NCBI GenBank assembly: GCA_002435705.1
Contig: DIVA01000031.1
Coordinates: 1 to 64,000, forward strand
Direction: 5' to 3'
DNA from: Bacteriovoracaceae bacterium UBA6144
GTDB lineage: Bacteria > Bdellovibrionota > Bacteriovoracia > Bacteriovoracales > Bacteriovoracaceae
DNA: 64,000 bases
Under the pieces are notes generated by a model. That model had not been told where the DNA came from and searched no databases. It saw only the letters and a program-made list of their open reading frames with translations. The translations under genes were made by a program, and so were the position numbers. Below, piece after piece: positions 16,519 through 24,614 of this stretch. Within the stretch, counting starts at the first letter, position 1. Every line of letters starts with the position of its first letter.

Positions 16519-17621
16519 GCCAAATTGACTGGGTAAAAGTACGACTAAAGAAAACACAGGAAGCGATTCAACATTTTCTTCATTCTACTGAGCCTGCCAA
16601 GACAAAGATCCTTCTTTGCTCTCACATGGAGGCAAAGTTTATTGCCTTTGCCCTCCTCCTCAAAAAAGAAGGCTATGAGGTTCATCTTGTAAGCAATCTT
16701 CCGACCTCTCTAAAGGTTGAATTTTTAGATCAGATCAAAACTTCCGGCCTACAGTTTTACGATAATTCAAAAATGACATTTGAAAAATCTGAAGAATTCA
16801 TATCTCAAATCGTAAATGAGAATAAGTTCGACTTTATTTTTGATGATGGAGGACATACTTACAGCAAGATGAAAGAAGAGAATGAGAGATGTATCTGCAC
16901 AGAATTTACTCAATCAGGTATCAATATCGCCAAAGAACAGAAATTGAAAGTTCCTCTGGTTAATCTCAACTCATCTATAACTAAAAGCCTTGTCGGGAAT
17001 GTTCACGGGACAGGGATTTCGGCCTTAACGGCGATTCAGACCATCACAAATATATCATTCCATGGATTAAATGTAGGAATTGTTGGATTTGGCCCAGTCG
17101 GACTTAGTTGTGCCTTAAGTTTCAAGGGGGCAAATGCAAATGTTTATTCTTACGACAAGAATCCCAGCAAAAAGGCTATTGCCGAAAAGCATGGCATTTC
17201 ATTTGTGGATAAAGAAACCTTACTAAAAAATTGTGATCTCATCATTACTTGCACAGGAAGATCATCAGTCATTTCCCCTGACGATAGCTCCCTTCTTAGA
17301 GATGGCTGTATCCTGGCCAATGTTGGCCACTACAACCACGAAATTTCTCTTCCTCTTAATTCCCAAACTAGGAACATTACTGAAAATATTCAAGAGTTCA
17401 ACTTTGAAGGGAAATCGGTATATCTTCTTTCACATGGTAATCTTGTAAACCTCGCCTTCGGCCAAGGTTATCCAATCCAGATTATTGATTTGTCTTTTGC
17501 TGCTGCTATCTATGCTTGGGTTCATTTTTCAAAGAAACATTTCCCAATCGGTCTGTACGGCTATCCAAATGACTTAGATGTTAAATACTTTCAGAAAGAA
17601 ATTGAGATTTACAAAATCTAA
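16515..17621 (+). CDS. Divergent, short S-adenosylhomocysteine hydrolase-like protein
   Basis: This 368-aa protein aligns along its length with SAH hydrolase: Cys-Ser-His-Met (substrate His at 37), Phe-Asp-Asp-Gly-Gly, Cys-Thr-Glu, Asn-Leu-Asn-Ser-Ser-Ile-Thr-Lys-Ser, and Gly-Asn-Val-His-Gly. The Rossmann motif Gly-Phe-Gly-Pro-Val-Gly follows at about 191-196, then Asn-Val-Gly-His-Tyr and His-Gly-Asn-Leu-Val-Asn-Leu. The catalytic Lys is kept (157), but the active-site Asp four residues on is Gly (161). The C-terminal Lys...Tyr tail that completes the NAD site of the partner subunit is absent (family length 430-470). It may act on a modified nucleoside or another thioether, or may be non-catalytic. 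It is last in the cupin/exporter operon. Confidence 0.75.
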   Translation: MSQIDWVKVRLKKTQEAIQHFLHSTEPAKTKILLCSHMEAKFIAFALLLKKEGYEVHLVSNLPTSLKVEFLDQIKTSGLQFYDNSKMTFEKSEEFISQIVNENKFDFIFDDGGHTYSKMKEENERCICTEFTQSGINIAKEQKLKVPLVNLNSSITKSLVGNVHGTGISALTAIQTITNISFHGLNVGIVGFGPVGLSCALSFKGANANVYSYDKNPSKKAIAEKHGISFVDKETLLKNCDLIITCTGRSSVISPDDSSLLRDGCILANVGHYNHEISLPLNSQTRNITENIQEFNFEGKSVYLLSHGNLVNLAFGQGYPIQIIDLSFAAAIYAWVHFSKKHFPIGLYGYPNDLDVKYFQKEIEIYKI

Positions 17622-18061
17622 ATGAGTTGAAGAATACGCTCTTCTAACTTCTGCTCTTTTATCTCTACTTGTATTTCTTCGACAGGTAATAGCGCCGTGA
17701 TTTTACCTAGATTGAATATGGCCTCATCCGCATTCTCTGAAGGAGCAAAATAGAACAAAGAACTTTCTTGTGACATAACCGCCACAATTTCAACTCCTCC
17801 GACAACCATCTTTTTCGTGAGCTTATTATCTGGCAAATCATTTACAACATATAGGATTGATTTTTGTTTGAACAATCCATTGATCGTGGCCCTAGACACA
17901 GGGATCATATTCATAAGTAGTTCATGGACGTATGAGAATAATTCAAAGTATTTCTCAGGAATCTCGTTAAAATCATCTAACGGAGAAACAACTGAAGTAA
18001 TATCCTTAAATTTCCCAATAACTGCGTGTTTGTATTTAACTAATATCCTATTGGACTTCAT
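17618..18061 (-). CDS. Hypothetical protein coupled to the sigma-54 activator
   Basis: This is a 147-aa soluble protein of unknown family. It has mixed alpha/beta composition (Lys-Met-Val-Val-Gly-Gly-Val-Glu-Ile-Val-Ala-Val then Leu-Phe-Tyr-Phe-Ala-Pro) and a C-terminal charged helix. Its start lies 14 bases inside the end of the NtrC-type regulator gene, so the two are translationally coupled and it may modulate that regulator. It is convergent with the SAH-hydrolase-like gene, overlapping by 4 bases. Confidence 0.6.
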   Translation of the reverse strand: MKSNRILVKYKHAVIGKFKDITSVVSPLDDFNEIPEKYFELFSYVHELLMNMIPVSRATINGLFKQKSILYVVNDLPDNKLTKKMVVGGVEIVAVMSQESSLFYFAPSENADEAIFNLGKITALLPVEEIQVEIKEQKLEERILQLI

Positions 18062-19397
18062 ACATACTCTCTTTCAATTTAGGATTCGCTTTCTTAAAGC
18101 GGTGTAATGTAGCTGAAGACATCTTAAAATCCGAGAGTAAATCTCTTCCACTTCCTCCATTATTCTTCAAACCAAGTTTAATCGCCTCATCCCTCATTAT
18201 ATTCAAAAACTCCTGTAATCCAACATCCTTTACAAGGCGAAGGTGTTCATCAGTTACCAGCGCACTTTGAGTGACAGAAGAGGAAGTTTCAGAAATACAA
18301 GCTTTCACTTGTTCTACAGTCACAACTCCTGATGAAACTCTACTCAAAACCTCGCTAAAATGAATCACCTGACGAACATTTCCTGGCCAACTGTAAGCTT
18401 CAATAAATTCCTTCGCATCTTTAGAAAAAACAATTCGTCTTGTCGATGCTGTGACCTGACGGATTGTCGGCATAATATCTTCTGGTCTTTCACACAAAGG
18501 CATAAGTGTAATCGAATAACCAGAAATCCTCTGAAATAAATCGGCCCTAAAGACTCCTCGTCTAACAAGATCAGGCAAATTACTCAAGCCTGCACAAATT
18601 AAGCGAAAATCCGAGTGAACCATCTTGTCAGAATTCACAGGGTAAAATCTCCCAGAATCCAACACCTTCAATAATTTAACTTGCATGGACTCTGGCATTG
18701 AACCGATCTCGTCCAAGAAAAGCGTTCCACCATTGGCCAAAAGGATTTTTCCAGATTTTCCTTCCGTCGCCCCTGTAAAAGCTCCTCTCGCATAACCAAA
18801 AAGTTCTGCTTCCAAAAGTTCTTCACTGATTGCACCACAATTCACTTCTATAAAATTGCCCGACCGTTTTGAGAGTTTGTGAATCCCTTCTGCCAAAAAT
18901 GATTTACCTGAGCCTGTACGGCCATAGAGACAGATAGGTATGTTTGATGAAATGACAGGAGCAAGGTCTTTAATAGCCTTCTTCTGAGCGGAATTTTTTG
19001 TGGGAAAGATTTCAGAGACTAATTCTTCAGTAAAAGATTCTTTTGAATCATAGTAACGCCGTACCGTCTCAGTGACGTTCTCTTTTTCATTTCCTTTTGC
19101 ATAATAATCTTTGCACCCCAGGTCATACGCCTTTTGAATTACATCATCGGCTTCATACGCTGACATTACAACCGAATACACTCCATTCTGAACAGCTATT
19201 GGAATAAGCCCAAGTCCTTCTAATTCTTTTTCATCACCAAGATTTAGGTCAATGAAGCAAATATCAAATGGTTCAGTATTAAGGAAGGCCAACGCTTCCT
19301 CAAAATTTTCTGCCTCAGTAATATGATAGCTGCCCTCAAGCTTAGACTTGATTGCAATTCTTGAAATTTTGCTGTCATCAACGATAAGAATCTTCAT
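18048..19397 (-). CDS. NtrC-family sigma-54-dependent response regulator
   Basis: This 449-aa transcriptional activator has a receiver domain (1-115) with Asp-Asp at 7-8 and the phosphoacceptor at about Asp50. The AAA+ domain has Walker A Gly-Arg-Thr-Gly-Ser-Gly-Lys-Ser (159-166), the sigma-54 contact loop Gly-Ala-Phe-Thr-Gly-Ala (205-210), and Walker B Phe-Leu-Asp-Glu (227-230). The C-terminal helix-turn-helix (about 408-440) is shorter than the usual Fis-type domain. It is divergent from the transfer operon, whose promoter is of sigma-54 type. Two 11-bp palindromes sit 10-42 bases before its start and likely bind this protein. No kinase is in the same operon, so the phosphodonor must come from elsewhere. 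Confidence 0.92.
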   Translation of the reverse strand: MKILIVDDSKISRIAIKSKLEGSYHITEAENFEEALAFLNTEPFDICFIDLNLGDEKELEGLGLIPIAVQNGVYSVVMSAYEADDVIQKAYDLGCKDYYAKGNEKENVTETVRRYYDSKESFTEELVSEIFPTKNSAQKKAIKDLAPVISSNIPICLYGRTGSGKSFLAEGIHKLSKRSGNFIEVNCGAISEELLEAELFGYARGAFTGATEGKSGKILLANGGTLFLDEIGSMPESMQVKLLKVLDSGRFYPVNSDKMVHSDFRLICAGLSNLPDLVRRGVFRADLFQRISGYSITLMPLCERPEDIMPTIRQVTASTRRIVFSKDAKEFIEAYSWPGNVRQVIHFSEVLSRVSSGVVTVEQVKACISETSSSVTQSALVTDEHLRLVKDVGLQEFLNIMRDEAIKLGLKNNGGSGRDLLSDFKMSSATLHRFKKANPKLKESMYEVQ

Positions 19398-19406
19398 AAC
19401 TACGCC

Positions 19407-19439
19407 TTCGTATCGAAATCACCATGATTTCGATACGAA
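19407..19439. promoter_or_regulatory. Paired TTCG-N3-CGAA palindromes, putative upstream activating sequence
   Basis: A perfect 15-bp inverted repeat (arm TTCGTATCGAAATCA) has a 3-base centre. Each arm itself contains an 11-bp palindrome, TTCGTATCGAA (19407-19417) and TTCGATACGAA (19429-19439), with centres 22 bp apart. The pair ends 108 bases before the -24 box of the transfer-operon promoter and lies just before the activator gene. It thus fits an enhancer for that activator, with possible autoregulation. Confidence 0.7.
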
Positions 19440-19547
19440 CTTTTATTATACCCGGCACTACTTGTAAATACCAAAAAATCTAAAGCTCTCTTGTCTATCT
19501 GAGCGTTATCACAGATTGCCCCTCAATCCCCTCTCCATTATTCAAAG

Positions 19548-19563
19548 TGGCACAGGGCTTGCT
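19548..19563 (+). promoter_or_regulatory. Sigma-54 (-24/-12) promoter of the transfer operon
   Basis: TGGCACAGGGCTTGCT matches the RpoN consensus TGGCAC-N5-TTGCW at every defined position, including the GG and GC elements 10 bp apart. Transcription would start about 19575, 20 bases before the first gene of the transfer operon. Confidence 0.85.
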
Positions 19564-19594
19564 CTAAGGAGTAACAACGAACAAAGGAGTTCAC

Positions 19595-20158
19595 ATGATT
19601 GAGGTAGAAAAAAATAGAATCCAAGTTGAAGTAATGACCAAGATGGATGAGATCAAAAGCGGCTATCAACAAAAAGAAAGTTTCCTAAGTCGTTTTCTTA
19701 GACCTTTTGAGTCCACAAAACCTCAAAAGAACAAACTGAAGGTACTTATCTGCGAGGACAGTGAGATTCTTTGTAAAATCATCAGCAAAATTATGGAGAA
19801 GAAAGGCTTCGATGTCACTGCGACAGAAACACCTACTCATTTCCTTACGAAAGAACGCTTGGCCGACTTTGATTTCATCATCACGGACAACAATATGCCT
19901 TACATGATGGGTACACAGTTTACTGAGTATGTCGAAAAAGAATTGAAACTTGAACTCCCCATGTACCTCTATAGCGGCGATCCTGATCTCAAAAATGAAT
20001 GGCCACTTACCAAAGTCCGCAGAGGGATCTTTGAAAAAGGGTCTGGGTTTGAAGCCGTTCTCCAGAAAATTCTCACAGACTTCAACAGCTACAAAGACGA
20101 GATGAACGCAAAGCTGGAAATGAAACTTGCAATAACTGCAAATACGCTGATGGCCTAA
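19595..20158 (+). CDS. Stand-alone receiver-domain protein, first gene of the transfer operon
   Basis: This 187-aa protein has a charged N-terminal extension (1-47), a CheY-like receiver (about 48-160) and a C-terminal helix. Receiver residues are present: Cys-Glu-Asp-Ser (acidic pair), Ile-Thr-Asp-Asn-Asn-Met-Pro (phosphoacceptor), Tyr-Ser-Gly (Ser switch) and Glu-Lys-Gly (Lys). There is no output domain. As the first gene behind the sigma-54 promoter, it could act as a phosphate sink that damps the activator (feedback) or as a regulator of the secretion machine. AAAGGAG precedes the ATG. Confidence 0.85.
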   Translation: MIEVEKNRIQVEVMTKMDEIKSGYQQKESFLSRFLRPFESTKPQKNKLKVLICEDSEILCKIISKIMEKKGFDVTATETPTHFLTKERLADFDFIITDNNMPYMMGTQFTEYVEKELKLELPMYLYSGDPDLKNEWPLTKVRRGIFEKGSGFEAVLQKILTDFNSYKDEMNAKLEMKLAITANTLMA

Positions 20159-20175
20159 CGGCTAGTTAAGGAACC

Positions 20176-20946
20176 ATGAAGATGAAATTTTTAATCCTTT
20201 TTCTTTTAAGCTCAAACCTCCTTGCTGCTCAGTTCAACACTCTTCAAGGAAATGTTCTTCCTCCACCCTCCAAGGGTGAAATTGAGCAGACTGCTGAAAG
20301 AATCAAAATTCCGGCGGATGTGAAGGTTTCTGATTCATGGCTCCCTTATCTTAATCCAGCCTTTGAAGAATTCTGGAATGAAGGGAACCACCACCCTGAT
20401 GCAGGATTTGTTCTTTTTGCCAGAAATCCGAATAAAGAGAATGCCAAACTTTGGCTTCTTAGAATGGAAACGAAAGCTAAATATCTCCAAATCATGCTTG
20501 AATCTATCTCCGAGGCCCAGAAAGAACTTATTAAGAAAGGGTTGATGAAAGACCGTTATGGTGTCCTCGCCCAAGCAAAGGCTCTTCCAAAAATAAAAAA
20601 ACAAACTCTCAGCAAGGAGGGCACGTCAGCACTAGAGATATACTTCTTGTTCAGCTCGACGTGCTCTCACTGTAAAAATTTGGCCTTGACCCTTAAATCC
20701 TTTCCGAATGTGAGTCCGCTACAAGTGGACTCACAGGAAAGCCCCACTCATTTCGAAGGACTTCCGCGAACCGAATTTGCAACTGAATCTACCAAGCAGG
20801 AATATCTCAAAACTGGTGAAGTTCCCGTTCTGGTTCTACACGATCCTAAAACAAAAACAGTAAATATCTTAAAAGGGAATCGCCCCCAAGAAGAAATCCT
20901 TCTTGCCATGGCATCTCTAATGAACACTCAAGGAGAAAGTAAATGA
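20176..20946 (+). CDS. TraF-like periplasmic thioredoxin-fold conjugation protein
   Basis: This is a 256-aa exported protein with a signal peptide (to about Ala-Ala-18). A helical region is followed by a thioredoxin-like domain from about 153, with Ser-Thr-Cys-Ser-His-Cys (CxxC near 163) and a cis-Pro strand Val-Pro-Val-Leu-Val. This architecture is that of TraF/TrbB proteins of F-like systems, which assist disulphide formation in pilus assembly factors. The many cysteines in the PFL_4711-like, TraU-like and TraV-like proteins downstream fit that role. AAGGA is 4 bases before the ATG, and it overlaps the next gene (ATGA). Confidence 0.7.
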   Translation: MKMKFLILFLLSSNLLAAQFNTLQGNVLPPPSKGEIEQTAERIKIPADVKVSDSWLPYLNPAFEEFWNEGNHHPDAGFVLFARNPNKENAKLWLLRMETKAKYLQIMLESISEAQKELIKKGLMKDRYGVLAQAKALPKIKKQTLSKEGTSALEIYFLFSSTCSHCKNLALTLKSFPNVSPLQVDSQESPTHFEGLPRTEFATESTKQEYLKTGEVPVLVLHDPKTKTVNILKGNRPQEEILLAMASLMNTQGESK

Positions 20947-21227
20947 GAACTTTTTTAGCAACAGCAATGCTCGTTTCATCAAATAAGTCTTTGGGATGGT
21001 CTGTACCATTCTCACCATCACCTGACTTAACAAAGACAAGTGATCACCAAGCAACAATACAGTTCACTCTCTGGGCGTTGAAAGCCTTTGTGATCATCGC
21101 CTGTGTGTCGTTACTCTTCGCGGCTTCAAAAAATCTGGCTGATGAAAATTACTATCGGGCTTCTCTCAGCCTTGCAGGAGCCGTCATTGCAGGGGGAGCG
21201 ACCTATTACGCTCTTCCTCTGAGTTAA
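20943..21227 (+). CDS. Putative pilin-like membrane protein 1 (VirB2/TraA type)
   Basis: This 94-aa protein has a leader-like N-terminus and two hydrophobic helices (about 40-62 and 70-90) separated by a short basic turn (Lys-Asn-Leu-Ala-Asp-Glu-Asn-Tyr-Tyr-Arg). That is the layout of VirB2/TrbC-type pilins. The second helix is Gly/Ala-rich (Gly-Ala-Val-Ile-Ala-Gly-Gly-Ala). It lies immediately before TraL/TraE-like genes, where pilin genes normally are. It shares the two-helix plan with the next gene. Confidence 0.55.
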   Translation: MRTFLATAMLVSSNKSLGWSVPFSPSPDLTKTSDHQATIQFTLWALKAFVIIACVSLLFAASKNLADENYYRASLSLAGAVIAGGATYYALPLS

Positions 21228-21266
21228 AGAACTGACTTAACTCAAAATTCATTTCTGGAGGTTTTT

Positions 21267-21617
21267 ATGTTGAGCCTAGCTCGCAGATGGTACTGGTTTG
21301 TCCTCATTTCGCTTTTTTCAATCCTGGTCTTAGACCAAAGCAAGGCTCATGCCCAAAGCTGTTCAGGCCAATCTTCCATGACCAGGGCCTGTATTCAAAA
21401 TCCTGAAGGCTTACTCGCAGGAAATGAGAAAGCAACTAAAGCAGTTGCCATGACCAACTGGATTCTCGGTGGCGTGGCCCTTCTCGCTACCATCGTTTTT
21501 CTTATCAAAGGCAGTAAAAAATTAAGTGATGACGACTATGTGGGAAGTCTTGGCCCTTTTGCCGGGGCACTTATCAGCGGAATCACTATTTACTTAGCTG
21601 GCTCGATTGCCCTGTAG
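21267..21617 (+). CDS. Putative pilin-like membrane protein 2 (VirB2/TraA type)
   Basis: This 116-aa protein has a clear signal peptide (cleavage near Ala-His-Ala-Gln), two Cys in the mature N-terminus, then two hydrophobic helices joined by Lys-Gly-Ser-Lys-Lys-Leu-Ser-Asp-Asp-Asp-Tyr. The turn parallels that of the preceding protein (Ala-Ser-Lys-Asn-Leu-Ala-Asp-Glu-Asn-Tyr), so the two are paralogues. The better processed leader makes this the stronger candidate for the major pilin. A GGAGG ribosome site precedes the ATG. Confidence 0.6.
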   Translation: MLSLARRWYWFVLISLFSILVLDQSKAHAQSCSGQSSMTRACIQNPEGLLAGNEKATKAVAMTNWILGGVALLATIVFLIKGSKKLSDDDYVGSLGPFAGALISGITIYLAGSIAL

Positions 21618-21625
21618 GAGGACAA

Positions 21626-21946
21626 ATGTACGACTATTCAAAAGAAGAATTATTCAAAATTGAAAACGTGGAGCATGAAATTCATGTCCTTGGAGTAAAA
21701 GTCCCAGCAATGCCATGGTGTATCTACATCTTTCTGGGCTTCCTCATCATCAACCCTTTTCTCGCTTTCCTTGCTGTCTTCTCTTTCATCTCTATTGTGA
21801 GGAAATTCTTTTTCGCTGAAAAAGAAGGACACCCTATTGAGTACCAGGGCTGGTTCACTCGTCTTGTTGAAAAATTCCCATTCTTAAAAGACCTGTTTCC
21901 ATCTCTGGCAGGCCTCAGTCTTCCACAGGAGGCCTACCGTGCTTAA
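21626..21946 (+). CDS. traL: TraL/VirB3-like inner membrane protein
   Basis: This 106-aa protein has one long hydrophobic region (about 29-55, Cys-Ile-Tyr-Ile-Phe-Leu-Gly-Phe-Leu) that can form one or two TM passes, and charged ends. Its size and its position between pilin and TraE-like genes match TraL (VirB3) of F-like systems. It is preceded by AGGAGG, and its stop overlaps the TraE-like start by 8 bases. The assignment is mainly positional. Confidence 0.6.
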   Translation: MYDYSKEELFKIENVEHEIHVLGVKVPAMPWCIYIFLGFLIINPFLAFLAVFSFISIVRKFFFAEKEGHPIEYQGWFTRLVEKFPFLKDLFPSLAGLSLPQEAYRA

Positions 21947-22694
21947 GCGACTAAAATCATTTTTTGATCGACTCATTCTTTCCCCAGCAACCAGTTCAGG
22001 ATCTTGGTTAGATCAAAATCTCGGACTCAAAGCTGAAAATCATCTATTGCGTTCCCTCCTGATCATCATTGCCTTTGTCATGGTTTTAAGTTCCGCAACC
22101 TCCATCATTTTTGGGGTTCAGCTTATGAAAGGTATTAACTCCCAAAGACTCGTTCTGGTTCCAGGAATCCACCGAAAGCTAGTTGTCCCTGCGGAAGCCT
22201 ATCTTTCTGATACTTATATCAAGGCGGTATCAAAGCGAGTTGTCGAACTCCTAGAGCAGTGGACTTATGAAAGTATCGAAGACTCTTATCAAGAACTCTT
22301 TAAAGATTATTACGATCACGGGCTAACCCAACTGACGAAAGCCAATCTCAATGTCTCGAACTTTGTTCAAAAGATCATTGATAACAAAATGATCAGCACA
22401 TTTCAGTTTGACTGGCAAAGAAGCGAGTTTAAGTGGTGTGAGCAAATCCAACGTGCGTGTGCTCTCGTCGTTGGAAAGAGACGGCTTTATATTAACAACA
22501 ACGAACCTTTCTCAGAGAAAGAAGTCGCTTATCTCATAGTTTCTAGCGGTGTCTATCCTGATGAAAATAACCCTTTTGCTGTCAGGATGACCCGGCTCAA
22601 AGTCGATGACTCCAGTGAGTCACCATATACAAACATGAAAGCCCAATTTGATGCCGCATTATCAGGAGTTCTCCCAGATGAAACTAAAAAATAA
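21939..22694 (+). CDS. traE: TraE/VirB8-like conjugation protein
   Basis: This 251-aa protein has a cytoplasmic N-terminus with Leu-Lys-Ala-Glu-Asn-His-Leu-Leu-Arg, one TM helix (about 36-58), then a periplasmic domain. The Val-Leu-Val-Pro-Gly and Leu-Ser-Asp-Thr-Tyr-Ile segments and a helix-strand pattern are typical of TraE. The family forms the periplasmic scaffold linking inner membrane and core complex. The gene order TraL-TraE-TraK-TraB-TraV-TraC is that of F/SXT systems. Confidence 0.75.
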   Translation: MLKRLKSFFDRLILSPATSSGSWLDQNLGLKAENHLLRSLLIIIAFVMVLSSATSIIFGVQLMKGINSQRLVLVPGIHRKLVVPAEAYLSDTYIKAVSKRVVELLEQWTYESIEDSYQELFKDYYDHGLTQLTKANLNVSNFVQKIIDNKMISTFQFDWQRSEFKWCEQIQRACALVVGKRRLYINNNEPFSEKEVAYLIVSSGVYPDENNPFAVRMTRLKVDDSSESPYTNMKAQFDAALSGVLPDETKK

Positions 22695-23502
22695 AATTAT
22701 GACCTTGGCTATTCTTATGGTAGCCGCAAAGGCCCAGGCATTTGAGCAAATCTATTATGGAGATGGAATTAAAGATGTTCTCGTAAATTCTCATGAGCCT
22801 TCCCTTCTTGTATTCCCTTCTCCACCTATCGCACGAGTCTGTCATCCATCGGGGGTGGTTGACTTTTTCCCTATTGAGAATACGGAACAAGATCAAATCC
22901 AGTCTCTTAATAGCTTTGAATGGGATCATGCCACATCAGGAAAAGCAAATGGCGAAGGAACAGAGCGGATGCTTAAGCTCCGTCCTTATCAGGATTCGCA
23001 ATCAGCTCTTTGCGATATAAAGCTTGCCAATAAAGAGACTGCTACAATTCGCTTTAAAACATCCTCGTCGATCAAGCGTCCCTCGATTGAATTTATCAAT
23101 GTATTCAGCAAGGCCTCTCTCAAAGAATCTCGATACAGCAATGACTCGTTACAAGTTTTTCAAAACTTCATCTCCGGTGGTGAGCTAATTGACTTCTACG
23201 ACATCACGACTTCAAAAGAGAGTCCCGTTTCTAAAAAGACAAAGATAGCACTTTATGAGGTGATCTACATTGGGACAGACCGAGACAAGTACAAAGTCTG
23301 GACGATAAACACGCTTCCCCAGAAGGATTCAACAAGTCTTCCCGAACTACAAAAAGTCCAACTTAACCAACTCTACTTCTCTGCGTGGAAATCTCTCAAG
23401 GGACACTCAAAAGCAAAATGGGATGAAGATAAGCCCCTCTCTCTTTTTATCCTTAGTTCAAGTGACATCTCCACTGAAGAGCTTATGGAGAAACTGCCAT
23501 GA
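22678..23502 (+). CDS. traK: TraK/VirB9-like secreted core-complex protein
   Basis: This 274-aa exported protein starts at the ATG 22678 inside the end of traE; the upstream in-frame ATG at 22648 would bury the signal peptide. The signal peptide ends near Ala-Lys-Ala-Gln-Ala. The mature part is beta-rich, as in the TraK/VirB9 family, whose C-terminal domain pairs with TraV at the outer membrane. Sequence identity to known TraK is not obvious by eye, so position and architecture carry the call. ATGA overlap with traB. Confidence 0.6.
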   Translation: MKLKNKIMTLAILMVAAKAQAFEQIYYGDGIKDVLVNSHEPSLLVFPSPPIARVCHPSGVVDFFPIENTEQDQIQSLNSFEWDHATSGKANGEGTERMLKLRPYQDSQSALCDIKLANKETATIRFKTSSSIKRPSIEFINVFSKASLKESRYSNDSLQVFQNFISGGELIDFYDITTSKESPVSKKTKIALYEVIYIGTDRDKYKVWTINTLPQKDSTSLPELQKVQLNQLYFSAWKSLKGHSKAKWDEDKPLSLFILSSSDISTEELMEKLP

Positions 23503-24614
23503 AGTATCTATTCATTACCCTGCTCATTTTATCAGCGAACAGTTTTGCTCAGGCCCCGAATGGGAACTCCATTTACTCAGATCAGGTCACACCAAAATTG
23601 ACGACTGATGAAGAGAAGAGCATCCCAGAGGATCGGGTGTTGCCTAATATTTCGCTCAAAGATCACTTCTTAAAGAAAAGCATCGAGGCCTCTAAAAAGA
23701 TTCTTGAAAATCCCCAAAAAACGATAAAAGAAGTCCCTGTAGAAAAACCTTCTCCAAGCATTGCAGAAGAATCCTTGTCCGCTCCTCCTGCACTTGATGA
23801 AGTTCATATCGTTTCGTCTTCTATTCAGAAAGAGTCAGCTTATGAAGATCAAAATGATGTTCGTATCTTTAAAAGTAATCTCCGCTATATCAAGAACAAT
23901 GAAGTTCCAAAAACAATCACTCTACCGAGTGGTTCATCAGCTCTTGCCACATTATTGAGTGGTATTGAAATTGCCAGCGAAATGAAGTCCATTGATGTCC
24001 GTCTTGATTATGCTTTTTTAGGACCAAATAAGGCAGTAGTAGAACTCACTGGCTGTATCGCATGGGTGAAGCTATCCGCAGATTACAGTACCGAAAGACT
24101 TTTTGGATCGGCCTATTCCATTTCTTGTCGTTCACCTAACGGCAAAACTTTTGACCTTCCCATTGTGGCCCACATCAAAGATGAAAGAGACGAATATCTA
24201 GGAATCAAGGGAACACTTCTTGCGAATGGAAAACTTGCGGCAGCGGCACTGTCATTTCTTCGAGATGGGACAACGGCCTTTGGAGAAGCCATGGCCAAAT
24301 CACAAACAAATACTGAGGTAGTGGGCGGTGGTCTTTCAGGCACAACGGCTACAGGAACAAATGTTTCAGGAAATAAAGACAGCTATATCATAGGGCAAAC
24401 CGCCGCCGGTGCTTCAGGAAAATTTCTCAACTGGTGGGTGGATTATTACACTAAGCTCTCACCAACGATTGCAGTTCCTCCAGGAACAAAAATCTATCTT
24501 AGCGTCGAAGGCGAAATCCAAATTCCCGAAACTTTCTTTACGGCAAATAATTCATCAACCAATCGAATCAATACAAATGATTCTATCAAACTTCATCATA
24601 AGGAGCTTCCATGA
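23499..24614 (+). CDS. traB: TraB/VirB10-like core-complex protein
   Basis: This is a 371-aa protein. Residues about 130-360 carry the TraB/VirB10 beta-barrel signature: Thr-Leu-Pro-Ser-Gly-Ser, Leu-Leu-Ser-Gly-Ile-Glu, Phe-Leu-Gly-Pro-Asn, Glu-Leu-Thr-Gly-Cys, Ser-Thr-Glu-Arg-Leu, and a Val-Pro-Pro-Gly-Thr-Lys-Ile-Tyr strand near the end. The middle is Pro/Glu/Lys-rich, as in the periplasm-spanning linker. Unusually, the N-terminus is a cleavable-looking signal peptide (ending Ser-Phe-Ala-Gln) rather than the inner-membrane anchor with cytoplasmic tail normal for VirB10 proteins. Confidence 0.78.
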   Translation: MKYLFITLLILSANSFAQAPNGNSIYSDQVTPKLTTDEEKSIPEDRVLPNISLKDHFLKKSIEASKKILENPQKTIKEVPVEKPSPSIAEESLSAPPALDEVHIVSSSIQKESAYEDQNDVRIFKSNLRYIKNNEVPKTITLPSGSSALATLLSGIEIASEMKSIDVRLDYAFLGPNKAVVELTGCIAWVKLSADYSTERLFGSAYSISCRSPNGKTFDLPIVAHIKDERDEYLGIKGTLLANGKLAAAALSFLRDGTTAFGEAMAKSQTNTEVVGGGLSGTTATGTNVSGNKDSYIIGQTAAGASGKFLNWWVDYYTKLSPTIAVPPGTKIYLSVEGEIQIPETFFTANNSSTNRINTNDSIKLHHKELP

